Positions 29,532 to 39,436 of a stretch of 64,000 nucleotides of DNA are shown here, in pieces. The position numbers were made by a program, and so were the translations under genes. The notes beneath the pieces were generated by a model, which saw only the letters and a list, made by a program, of their open reading frames with translations, was not told the origin of the DNA and made no database searches. The DNA is from Hyaloraphidium curvatum (Eukaryota > Monoblepharomycota > Hyaloraphidiomycetes > Hyaloraphidiales > Hyaloraphidiaceae): positions 372,001 through 436,000 of the forward strand of contig JAIVFI010000037.1 in the NCBI GenBank assembly GCA_025558095.1, written 5' to 3'. How positions within the stretch are numbered: position 1 is the first letter of the stretch; every line of letters starts with the position of its first letter.

Positions 29532-30941
29532 TTACTCTCCGCACACACTGAGCCTCTCCAACCTCCGAAGCCGCGGCAACCAATCCTGCAGCAGCTCCGC
29601 TTCCCATTCTCCGACCGTGGGTCCGCAGATAATGGCGTCGCGAAGCCTCGGCATCCCGGCCAGGGTCCTCAGCAGCCCCTCAGTCACCCCGCACTCGACT
29701 TCGAGCTCCTCCAATCCCGACGAGGCCGCGAGCATCTTGAGCACAGATGCGAGCTCGAGGTACCCGGTCCCGAGCGTGAGCTTCCGCAGCTTGGAGGGCC
29801 AGCCGGCGAGCAGCACATCCGCAGGGTCGACATCGAGCTCCACGCCTGGATGCTGGAAGGAGCTTTCTTCAAGTATCAGCTCCGACAGGTTCGGGTTGCG
29901 GCCTAGCAGGCCCGCGAGCGACACAAAGTCGTTGTTCTCCGGCGAAGCCGAGACGTGGAGGCGCTCCAGGTTGCCAGTGTCAAAGAGGTCGGCCCAAGAC
30001 GCGTCGATGTACCATCGAAAGTTGTCGTACGGCTTCACGAGCTCAAGGGACCGCAGCGTCGCCGTGGACGGGTTGAAGCGGTACTGCCGGCGAATCCGAA
30101 GCCAGTCCTCCGTGTCGAATCCGTCGTGGATCTCAAGACGAAGGTGCTCCAGTGACTTGAGACACTGAAGAATCTCCGCAAGGTGGATTCCAAGGAAAAC
30201 AGCGCCCTCGTTGACGTGTATGGTGAGCGAACGAACAGTCGCGGGTATGTCACCGGCGATTTTGCCGCACCATCGGTCGGACAGGCCTTCGATGTGCAGG
30301 CGCAGAACGACGAGGGAGTGCATCTCGCGCAGCAAACCCAGCGCGGGCTCGCCGGCCCCGTTGGATGCGATCGCCATTTCGGCGCGAAGGACGCTGCGGC
30401 CCAACATCGACGAGCCGAGCTGCGGAAGGTCCCGCTGCGCGCGCATGGCCGCGAGCTGGTACCAGCTCGGGTAACGGCCCTGGTCCACCGGCCGCGGCTG
30501 TTACGGCCAGCTGCAAGCGCCAAAGCCCGAGTCGACGGCCGTGTCGGTGAAGACCAGGGCGCGGCAGGCTTCCCCGTAGATCGCACCCCGTGGCGACGAG
30601 AGGCCCGGGACGAACGATTGCAGATCCGACGTCTGGATGTGCCTCCAAAGGCGCGGCGCGGCCGCCGCGAACACGTCCTGGCTGACCGTGAGCAGCGGCA
30701 GCAGCGCCGCCCGGCCGGGCGAGCAGCGGCAGTTCGATTCGTGGCGGAGATCCTTGCACGCGTCGAGGGTCAGGGGACACGGGAGGAGCGCGCTGGAAAG
30801 GAGGGGACATGAATACCGCGAGAACGGGGAAGACCGGTGCACGCACTCGACGATGCGGCCCCAAATTTCGGGTGGCAGACACGTCCTTTCGCGCTGCGTG
30901 ACGACCGCCTCGACACTCGGGCCCGTCACCGGGTTCTCCAT
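29532..30941 (-). pseudogene. F-box/LRR-like gene, copy 1, premature stop
   Basis: From ATG at 30941: F-box-like start (LPPEIWGRIVECV), a shared block (TSDLQSFVPGLSSPRGAIYG, ACRALVFTDTAV), then LRR-like units (LVVLRLHIEGLSDRWCGKIA, LEELEVECGVTEGLLRTLAG) to the stop at 29532. One frame covers all of it except TAA at 30501-30503. Copy 2 reads WPYQP where this reads WP-stop-QP, so a Tyr codon became a stop. Without readthrough the product is the first 146 residues. The paralogue lies 3 kb to the right on the same strand. Confidence 0.65.
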
Positions 30942-31219
30942 GGCTTGGGCCGCGATGACGTGCGGGCAACCGAGTCGCGCTTCTTCGGGTCTTCGACGAC
31001 CTTCTCCCGCGCAAACTGCTCCTCCGCTCCAACAGCTCTGTGCAATACGTCTTGCACCGCGGCGATGCGCCGGGTAGACGCCCGTGGAAGAGCTTCTCCG
31101 AGCACCTTTCGCGCGGGACGCATGTCACGTCACGCCTGGTTCAATCACTTCTATCGAGGCTACAATCAATGTATGCGACTCCGATTGCGACTTTCGACTC
31201 CATCTAGCAATCCAAGCCA

Positions 31220-32101
31220 TCAGGCGAACTTCGCCAACGCCACATCGACCATCTCCTGCGCCAGTGCCACCAGCCTCTCCTGCCTCTCGGCGTCCAACAC
31301 AAAGTCGGACGCCCCGAAAGGCCCGTTCCTGTCCGCGAACCCCCCTTCCCCCAGCCCCTCGTCCAGCAGCAGCCTCGCGACGTCCGCGGCGGCCTGGTCC
31401 GCCGACCGCGTCCACGGCGCGAAGAAGGGCGCGAGGCCGTACCTCACCACGGCGGGCAGCTCCCTGCGAATGTCCGTGTCCACCGCCCCGGGCCCGTAGC
31501 CCCACGCCGGGCTGCCCGTGCGGTTCATCCGCGCGGCCCAGATGTCGTTTGCCAGCTGAGCAGCCCCGTGCGCGGACATCCCGGTGCCCACTCCGGCGAC
31601 ATCACGAAACTCGTTGCTGGCGTACGAGGGAACCTGACGCGCCGATGCGGCGATCACCACGGTCCTCGCCCCATCGGCGAGCGCGATCCGCGAGTGGATG
31701 GCGAACCGCGAGAGGAACGAAGAGGCAAAGTTGGCGTCCAGCCCTTCGTCCGTCGTGCGCGCCGAGGGGATGAGTGTGCCGAGCGAATGCACCACACCAG
31801 CGAACGGCCTCCCTTGCGCAGCCCTGCCCGCCTCCTCCGCCATCCTCGAAGCCTCCTTCATCTCCTTGGCATCCCCGAGCACCACGTGCAGCTTTCCCGG
31901 GCCGGAGAGGCACCGCTCGAGCAACGCGTCGGCCTTGTCCCTGCTCCGCCCAACGACGACCACGTCGTGGCCCGCGGCGACGAGCTGCAAGGCGAGGGCG
32001 GCACCGATTCCGCTGGTGGCCCCCGTAACGAGAACGGGGCCCTTGAGAGGGCGGGAGGGGTAGGGCTGCGCGCCCCAGGCGGTGCTTTGCGATTGGCCCA
32101 T
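31220..32101 (-). CDS. SDR-fold protein lacking catalytic Tyr/Lys, 293 aa
   Basis: ATG at 32101, single exon. TGATSGIG at residues 26-33 and VVGRSRDKAD fit an NADP-binding SDR. The NNAG position reads HSLG (105-108). Ser153 is present (VVIAASARQV), but the expected Tyr-x3-Lys reads His178-x3-Gln182 (SAHGAAQLAND). The fold looks complete, so it may bind nucleotide without reductase activity, or use other residues. It lies between the two F-box/LRR paralogues. No stops or frameshifts. Confidence 0.75.
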   Translation of the reverse strand: MGQSQSTAWGAQPYPSRPLKGPVLVTGATSGIGAALALQLVAAGHDVVVVGRSRDKADALLERCLSGPGKLHVVLGDAKEMKEASRMAEEAGRAAQGRPFAGVVHSLGTLIPSARTTDEGLDANFASSFLSRFAIHSRIALADGARTVVIAASARQVPSYASNEFRDVAGVGTGMSAHGAAQLANDIWAARMNRTGSPAWGYGPGAVDTDIRRELPAVVRYGLAPFFAPWTRSADQAAADVARLLLDEGLGEGGFADRNGPFGASDFVLDAERQERLVALAQEMVDVALAKFA

Positions 32102-32389
32102 ATCGCTTGCTGCACGGTCGGCGGAACCACGAACGGAGCTTGGAAACGAGCTGCTCCGGACGTGCTGCTTGTAGGCGGCGACGCGCAAGCTCGGAGTCCG
32201 TGCGTCATGCCACGTTGCGTGGCGTTGCGGAGGTTTCGAAAGCAATTACGAGAGAAGGTTGCACCCGTTGGTCTGGAACACACGGCCGGCCGCCGGTCGC
32301 GCCCGGGAGACAATGCAACAACAAAAGCAAATCGGCGGTCGAAATTGCAAGAGCAAGAGAGGGATCCACCAGCATGCAACGTACATCCA

Positions 32390-33874
32390 GCCTCAGCGGT
32401 CGATGACGCCCCCCGCAGTCGCGGCGTGCACTTCTCCAAGGCAGCGAACTGTTCCTTGTCGTCCATGAATACGTCCACCCCTGCCAGCTCTTCCAACACC
32501 CTGAACCTCGGCAGCCATGCCCTGAGCAGCTCCACCTCTTGGGCCCGCACCAGCTGCCCGCGAAGCCGGAGGGCGCGGAGGTGCGGGAGCCGGGCCAGGG
32601 CCCGCAGGAACGCCTCGGTGATGTTAGTATCCACCAGCACCTCCTGAAAGCCGGGCGAGGCGGCGAGCAGGCGCGGCAAGCGAATGCGATCCTCCAATGC
32701 GAGGCCCAGGAGGGTGAACTTCTGCAGCCCGGCGGTCCAGGCGGCGAGCAGAGCAGGAAAGTCCGTGTCGTCCGCAGCGCCCGCCACGTGGGGGAATGAG
32801 CCCTCCAAGTGGAGCTCCTTGAGCCCAGGGTTGCGGCCAATCAAGCTCCACAGGCTGGCGTGACCGCCTTCATCGTCTATGCCCAAGACGCGCAGCTCTT
32901 GGAGGTCGCCGGTGACAAAGAGGTCGGGCCAGGCGGCCCGGATGCTGCTTTGGAAGACCAAGTCGTCCACCTCCTCGATCTCGAGGCACGTCAGCTTTCG
33001 GGTATTGACGGGGGGCAGGCCAGCGATCCGAAGCAAGTCATTTCCATCGAAAGCATCGCGGATCCCGATCCGCAGTCGCTCCAGGCCCGAAAGCCGCCCA
33101 AGAGCCAGCGCCACATGGTACCCACGGAAGCCCGCGCCCTCGGCATGCACCGCCAGCAACCCCGCCGATTCGGGAACACTGGAGGCAATCCTGGCGCACC
33201 ACTCATCCGACAGTCCCTCGATGTGCAGGCGGAGCACCCGCAGGGAGCCCATGCCGGTCAGAATGTGGCACACATGGTCGGCGCCCCTTGCCGAGGCGAT
33301 CGCAAGCTCCGCCCGGGCGATACCGCTCCGCAGCGCAGAAACAATAGGAACGCCCATGGACGAGGACTCCACCGAGCACAAGGTCGGAAACCGACCCTGC
33401 GCGACAGGGAGCGGTTGGTAGGGCCACCTTGAGTAATCAGACAAGTAGATCGAGTCGATGTTGAGTGCCGTATCAGTGAAGAAGAGGGCACGGCAGGCCC
33501 CATAGTAAATGTCACAGCGCGGAGATGCGAGGGCCGGGATGAGCGACTGCAAGTCCGAGGTCCGGATGTGCGGCCACAGGCGACGGGCGGCGGTCTCGAA
33601 GAGGTCCCGGCTGGCCGTCAAGAGCGAGAGAAGCGTGGCCCTGTCGGTAAAGCAGCTGCACCATATTTTGCTACGCAAGTCTCTGCACGCTTCGCCGGTC
33701 AGGGAGCACGGGAGCAGGGCACTGGAGGCCAGGACGTCGGGGATGAGCTGGCGTTCCGAGAGGTGTGAACAACACGCACTCGACGATCTGCCGCCAAATC
33801 TCGGGCGGGAGACGCGTCTTTTGCTGCTCGGTGTCCGTTGCATGCTCGCCGGCCGGCGTTCCGGGGGTCTCCAT
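32390..33874 (-). CDS. F-box/LRR-like protein, copy 2
   Basis: ATG at 33874: METPGTPAGEHATDTEQQKT then LPPEIWRQIVECV. Coding then moves to another frame (PDVLASSALLPCSLTGEACR), either by a 52-nt intron with a weak GTTGTT donor or by a 1-base indel. It continues with TSDLQSLIPALASPRCDIYY, WPYQPLPVAQGRFPTL and LRR-like units (SLRVLRLHIEGLSDEWCARI, LKELHLEGSFPHVAG) to about WLPRFRVLEELAGVDVF. The C-terminus is unresolved because the frame stays open into the SDR gene, so the left boundary is approximate. Divergent from the membrane gene at 33944 with 69 bp between starts. Confidence 0.65.
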
Positions 33875-33943
33875 CGCGTGCAGCGTGAAGTGTTTGCGGC
33901 GGAGCTGCGTGCGAATCGCGTGTGCCACCGTTCACCTCTCGCG

Positions 33944-35563
33944 ATGTTCCCGCCGCCCGAGTCGCTGGAGCAAATGGAGGACGCCGCGTTTAATGCCGCT
34001 CCGAAACGGTCGTGGGACGGGACCGCCCTGCCCCGGTCGCGCAAAGTCGAGGATTATGCCGAGGACGAACTCCTCGCTCTGTTCCCGTTCCCGCCGGCCA
34101 ACCCGCGGTCGCCCGACCCCGCCGCGGCGGCGCGCGCCGCCGACCCGCTGGACGGCCCGAAGCTGCTCGCCGGGCTCAGCGACGGGCTGCTGCGCGCGGT
34201 GACGGCGCCGGAGGTGTGGTGGCCGGTGCCGCGCTCCGTCGAGTGGGGCGCGGGGGCGCTGCAGTTCCTGTGCATGGCGGTGCTGTACCCGACGGCTGGC
34301 GTGCTGCTCAACGACGGGTACTTTGAGACGCCGCAGCTGGCTGCGGGGATCGTCGCCATGACGGTCGGGTCCTTGTATGAGACCTCGCGCCTGACGTCCC
34401 TCACGGTGGCCTTCCGCCGGATCGAAAAGAAAGACAGGTCGCTTGATCCGTACTCCATCGGCTGGAACTCTCTCGGGATTATGGTTCGGCGCCAGCGGCT
34501 GATTGCGGCCCGCGAGGACGGTGGCCCACGGAGCCCCCTCGTCGAGCACAGGGACGAGGATGGCCCTCTTTGCACTTGTCCCCTACCGCGTTGCTCGGGC
34601 TCCATACCCAGGGCTGCGGCTTGGACCCGGCTATTCGTGACCCCCGCGTACAGCCTTGTTTTCTTTTTCCTGGCCGTAATTATGGACAACTGGACGCTCC
34701 TCGTTACCTGGGCCCCGCGGATTTGGGCACACTGGTGGTCAACCATGCTGATGGCGCTGCTCCTTGCTGGAGGAGCCTTTCTCAACTTTGTGGCGGCCTT
34801 GTTCTATCAGAACTATATCGGACCGCAGAACTACAGCAACGAGGTGTTGCGCAGGATGCGGAGGCGCGCGCTGGCGGACGCACTGGAATCTCTGCTTGCG
34901 CGTGCAGCGGCAGCCATCAAGCTTGCTGCAGAGGGCGTTTTGCCATCGGACCTGGACCCGGCTGAAGAGGAGGGCTATGTGTGGCTGCACGCGCGGTTCG
35001 CGGAAGCGTGGAACTCCGCAGCACACACTTCCTGGTATTCCACGTTCGTTGTACCCCTGGCCATCTGTTCGTTCTGCGCAGCCGTCGTCAACATGGTGGG
35101 TCGGTGCCCGGGTCGCCCATCTCCGCCGCTCATCCGCGCACACCAGATCGCCGGCTCTTGCATCACCGGCCTGGCCTTTTCCACCGCCCTCATCGCCGTC
35201 CTCATTTCCGCGGTGGCGCTCAACAACGCTGCCTCCGTGAACCGCCGCCTCTTCGACGCCAAGGCGCTGTACCTCTCTTCCCGCCAGAAGCTGCGGTTCC
35301 TCGCCGCGCGGTGCATCCCCACGCGCCCTTCCGACCCCCGGTGGTCCGTCGCGGAATACCTCCGCGCGCACGACGCCGCGCTGAGCGGGTGCATCGCCGA
35401 GGCCGAGGCGGGGGGCGCGAGGCTGCTGGGGTTCGCGGTGGGGGAGGGCACGGTGAGGGCGGTGATCGTCACGACGGTGACGCTCGCGGTGGGGCTGTGG
35501 AGCGTGCTGAGGGGCTTGGGGATCAGGGCGACGCTCGATTTCGCCTGTCCGGCGGTACAGTGA
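33944..35563 (+). CDS. Multi-pass membrane protein, family member B, 539 aa
   Basis: Uninterrupted single exon, ATG 33944 (MFPPPESLEQMEDAAF). Shared family marks: LLALFPFPP near the start, DEDGPLCTCPLPRCSG mid-protein (compare DPDGPCPLPSCMGR in member A), and the end TLAVGLWSVLRGLGIRATLD, CPAVQ. At least six hydrophobic segments (PAYSLVFFFLAVIMD, LMALLLAGGAFLNFVAALFY, GLAFSTALIAVLISAVAL). The family appears lineage-specific: two near-complete genes plus an N-terminal and a C-terminal fragment in this window. A short 70-bp shared promoter separates it from the F-box/LRR gene. Confidence 0.8.
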   Translation: MFPPPESLEQMEDAAFNAAPKRSWDGTALPRSRKVEDYAEDELLALFPFPPANPRSPDPAAAARAADPLDGPKLLAGLSDGLLRAVTAPEVWWPVPRSVEWGAGALQFLCMAVLYPTAGVLLNDGYFETPQLAAGIVAMTVGSLYETSRLTSLTVAFRRIEKKDRSLDPYSIGWNSLGIMVRRQRLIAAREDGGPRSPLVEHRDEDGPLCTCPLPRCSGSIPRAAAWTRLFVTPAYSLVFFFLAVIMDNWTLLVTWAPRIWAHWWSTMLMALLLAGGAFLNFVAALFYQNYIGPQNYSNEVLRRMRRRALADALESLLARAAAAIKLAAEGVLPSDLDPAEEEGYVWLHARFAEAWNSAAHTSWYSTFVVPLAICSFCAAVVNMVGRCPGRPSPPLIRAHQIAGSCITGLAFSTALIAVLISAVALNNAASVNRRLFDAKALYLSSRQKLRFLAARCIPTRPSDPRWSVAEYLRAHDAALSGCIAEAEAGGARLLGFAVGEGTVRAVIVTTVTLAVGLWSVLRGLGIRATLDFACPAVQ

Positions 35564-35614
35564 GGACGATTTCTTGGAGCAGACCCTCAGGTGGTGTCGG
35601 TTTGTCGGCTCTTT

Positions 35615-35735
35615 TCTGGGCCTTGGATGTATCTGCTGCCAAATGTTGGGCGGAAGACGCGCTTTCTGCTTCTCTGCATTTGCTGCCTCGACGGCGTGGT
35701 CCGCTCCGGGGGTCTGACTGTGTGTGCGGCGCATG
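35615..35735 (-). pseudogene. 5' fragment of the F-box/LRR gene
   Basis: A minus frame reads AVEAANAEKQKARLPPNIWQ then QIH, matching EQQKTRLPPEIWRQIVECV of copy 2. Plus-strand DNA at 35637-35672 matches 33790-33825 (ctgccaaat...gggcgg...agacgcg...ctttctgct). The remnant ends where the rest of the F-box gene should begin and is followed on the plus side by a copy of the member B start codon region. Confidence 0.6.
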
Positions 35736-35791
35736 CCGGAGGCGGCTGCGAAACGCGTCGTCGCCCCTTATTCACCTCCTTCTCCCACGCG

Positions 35792-38700
35792 ATGTTCCCG
35801 GCGCCCGAGTCGCTCGACCCCGCGGCGGCGCTGGGCGCGCTCTCGGCGGCGCTGTCGGCGGTGTCCGCGGGCGGCGGCGGGTCTGCGGGCGGCGGCGGGT
35901 TCGTCAGCGCGCGGTCGCTCGCGGCGGCGCGGTCGGGCGCGGACGCAAAGGGCGCGGCGTCGGCCGACGCGCAGGCGTTCCTCTTCGCGTGCCAGGCGCA
36001 GAAGTGGATGTGGGGCGTCGCCGCGCGGGGGCTGCTCGCGTTCGCGGACGCGGCTTCGCACTCGGCCCCGGGCGCGGCAGACGAGGCGCTGGCGTTCTAC
36101 CTCGCGGGGGCCCTGGCATTCCGGATGCGGAACAACGCCCCCGATCTGATGGCAGACAGCGACGCGGACGCCGATTTGGAGGGGCTGTCGGGCGACGGCT
36201 GGGCCGTGGTGCGGGACGCGGCAGGGACCGCCACCAGGCTGTGGGGGCCGTCGAAGGTCGTGGCGCGGAAGCTGATTCTCGGCGTGGGTGGCACCTGGTT
36301 CTCACGATTTGCATGCTCTGACTGCCGGTCGATCCCGCCACTTGGATGCCGGAAACAGCTCATTGCCCTGCTCCACCACCCGTCGCTCCCGAACGACCCG
36401 CCGCCGCTACAGCTGCTCCTCTCGCTCGTGCTCGCGCGGTCGGCGGACGCCCCACTCGGGCCGATACCCGCGTTCGAATCGCTGCCGCCCGAGCTGCAGT
36501 CGCTGTGCCTCGAGACCCTCCGGCTCACGGGCGAGCACCTCGCCGCTGACGCCGTCCACCCCTCCAAGAAACCCTCCTCGGAGCACCTCTCGGCCGCCGT
36601 TTCCCTCCTTGCCTCGGCGCTCGCCTCCCCCGCCACCCGCATCCCCGCGCTGGACGCCCTCTCGGCATTCCTCGGCTCCTCCTCCCTCATCCGCGACGCC
36701 GGCAGCGACGGCCCCCCGCTGATCGCCTCCTCCGACGCTGCCGCCCTCTTCCCCCGCCTCCTCGCCCTCCTCGCCGACCCCTCCCTGGACGAAGACGCCG
36801 AGCAGCGCGCCGCGGACCTCGCCGACGCCCTCTGCGTCCGCGTCCCCGCTTCGTCCGCCCTCCCCCTCGCCGCCTCCCTCGCACCCTCCATCGCCGCCGC
36901 CTCGTCCGCCCGCGGCGGCTTCCCACACGCCGTCGGCGCGCTCTTCTCCGCGCTCGCCCGGTTCCCGGACCGCACACTGGCCGCGCTCTCCCGCGCAGAC
37001 GCCGAGGGCGACGGCGTGCGGTGGATCCTCTCTGCGGCATGCGACCTCCTCGGGCGCACCGTCGAGGCCGGAATCACGGAGGAAGAGGCCGAGGAGGGCG
37101 ACCCGAGCACGCTGCCGGCGCCCATGTTCCAGGACCTGCTGGAGCACCTCGCCGGCCTGGAGGCCGGGGACCCGGCGGTGCAGGCGTTCGCGCCCGTGGC
37201 GGCGGTGCTGGTGGAAAGGGCGATGGCGAGGGGGATGTGCCCCGAGGGGTGGAAGAAGTGGAACGGAGGTGCGCCGCCGCGGTGCGCCGCCGGTTCCTCC
37301 GATTGCTGAACCGGAACGTCCCGCTCGGCCCACAGAAAAGAAGCGCCATCACATCTCCAACCTCCGCCCCGCGCTCACCGACATCCTCTGCGCCCTGCCC
37401 CCCGCCTACTCCACCTCGTACCTCCTCCCATCCGCCCTCGCCGCCCTCCGCGCCGGCCGCGCCGGCATGGCCGCCGGCGATCCCTCCGCCTGGCGCACCT
37501 TCGAATGCGGCGCCTGGGTCCTCGGACACTGCGCCGAGTCGCTCCCCGTCGCCCCCGAGACCTCGCGCGCGGCGGCGGAGGCGCTGGCGATCGTCTCCGA
37601 AGCATGCGCGGGGATGCTGGCCGCCGTGCGGGCCGAGGGGAGGATGGGGCAGGAAGCCCACCGCGCGGTGCAGAGCGCGCTGGATGCTTGCGGGTATCTT
37701 GCGGAAAGGGAGGGGCTGCTGGACGCGCAAGGGGTGGCGGGGGCGGCCGGCACGGCGGCGGGGGCGCTCGGGTTCCCGGCCGTTGCGACGAGGGCGGCGG
37801 AGAGGTTCCGCGCGGTGTGCTTGGCGCCGGGGGCGGACGCGCTGGTGCCGCTGCTGCCCGCGCTGGCGGAGGCGGTGCGCGCTGCCGGGCTCGGGGGGAG
37901 GGAGCTGGGGATGGCGGCCGAGGGGCTGGCGGGGGTCGTCGCGCGGGATGCGTCGGGGGCGCCGGGGGTCGTGAGGGCGGTGCTGGAGATGCTGCTGCAA
38001 CGGGTGGTCGGCGGGGCGGCGAACGCGGCGGCGGGGCAGGGGTACGAGGGGCTGAGGGAGGGGTTGGGGCAGCTGGCGGGGTTCCTGAGGGGTTTGGGGA
38101 CTGCGGAAAGTGGGGCGGTCGAGGTGGACCTGACGGGGGACGACGACGGGGTGCCGGAACCCTCGAGGCGGTTCGTCAGGAACGCGGCGGAGCATGGGAA
38201 TGGGGGCGAGGCGATGGCAAAGGCCAAGACGGATCCGGCGACGCGGGTGCTGGTGGACGGCACGTGGGTCGCCATGGAAAAGGTCGGCGAGCTGGTGCAC
38301 GGGTTCGGGAAAGTGGGGCGGGAGGAAGAAGAGGTGCTTGAGGTGGGCTCTACGTAATCCGAAGTTGGGTTACGGGCGCTGATTGGCCTCATCGTCGGGC
38401 AGTCGCTCTGCGGGCTTCTCCTCGTGCTCCTGCGCCACTCGTCGCCCGCTCTGCCGCTCTCCGTCAGCCACAGGGAGCAGCTGGCACTGCTCATCATCCG
38501 CATGCTCTCGTCCTTCCCTTCCGTCTCCAAGGTCTACGAGGTTGCCGCCGCGTGGATCACCCACCGGCCGCCGGCCGAGCTCCTCCCGCAGAGCGAGGCC
38601 CGCGACACCCTGGACGTCGTCGCGACCGCCACCGCCTCGGCCACGCGCGTGCTCACCTCCGACGACGGCATCCGGCACAACCCGGACGTGATCCAGGCCT

Positions 38701-39236
38701 TCTTTTCCCTCCTCTCGCGCTGCCTGCCGGACCCGACCTCGCAGGCCGCCCTGGCGGGCATGCCGGGCAACCTCCTCGACCCGCTCTTCCTCCGCCTGAT
38801 CCCCTTGGCCATGGGCTCGGACGACAAGCTGGCCATGCGGAGCACCGCCGGGTTCCTGGTCGAGTTCGTCGGCCGCGGCCGGGCGGAGCCGGGGCAGGCC
38901 GCGGGCGCCTTTGTCGACGCCGTGGTGGCCCGCCTGGGGGAGGCCACGATCGCCGAGCTCATGGTGCTCATCAGCGGGCGCGCGCCGAGGAGCCTGGTGC
39001 AGCAGCTGACGGACCTGCTGCTCGCGTTCTGGGCAAAGTACCCGACGGAGACGCGGGCCGTGGTGGCACAGTGGCTCGAGAGGTACGCCGGCACGAGGGT
39101 CGGGGACGCGGACAAGAGGGTGTTGCTGAAGAAGCTGTCGGAAAGCACGAAGCATCCGAAGCGGTTCCGCGAGGCGGCAAAGGAGTGGAGCAGCAAGTGT
39201 CGGGGCTTGGTTGGGACGGCGTTCGGCGATCTCTAG
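35792..39236 (+). CDS. Karyopherin-beta (importin-13/transportin-3-like), 1,080 aa
   Basis: Exons 35792-36283, 36359-37268, 37336-38342, 38403-39236 (3,243 nt; introns 60-75 bp; all phases fit). The protein is an all-helical HEAT-type solenoid: WGVAARGLLAFADAA, LWGPSKVVARKLIL (importin N-terminal region), LPPELQSLCLETLRLTGEHL, LRPALTDILCALPPAY, and the late block NPDVIQAFFSLLSRCLPDP characteristic of IPO13/TNPO3/Mtr10-type receptors. These carry cargo across the nuclear pore with Ran-GTP. Residues about 610-640 include an acidic linker (VEVDLTGDDDGVPEPS). The first eight residues (MFPAPESL) match the neighbouring membrane protein and seem to come from a duplicated start region. The first intron is a multiple of three without stops, so retention would go unnoticed. 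Confidence 0.8.
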
Positions 39237-39436
39237 CACCGCCACGACTGGAAGATATCCACGAGAATCTAGAATCTAATACCAGCAATATACCAAATCA
39301 AATTTGTTGCTTGCATTGTAGTACTTTGAAGGCTGCAGTGTGATGTGTCGATCGGTGTGTCAAGCGCCGCGTCATCGTTCGGTGCATTGCGCGACTCTCT
39401 CGACTCTCGCGTGGCCTCTTGCTTCTCGACACGACG

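Noticed and set aside
30477-30503. Mini-intron removing the stop in F-box/LRR copy 1
   Set aside because: It would be about 25 nt, and the paralogue has uninterrupted coding sequence there.
31858-34044. One 728-codon minus frame joining the F-box/LRR copy 2 to the SDR region
   Set aside because: Only the part from about 33.75 to 32.4 kb matches the paralogue; beyond it the frame is a shadow of the SDR gene.
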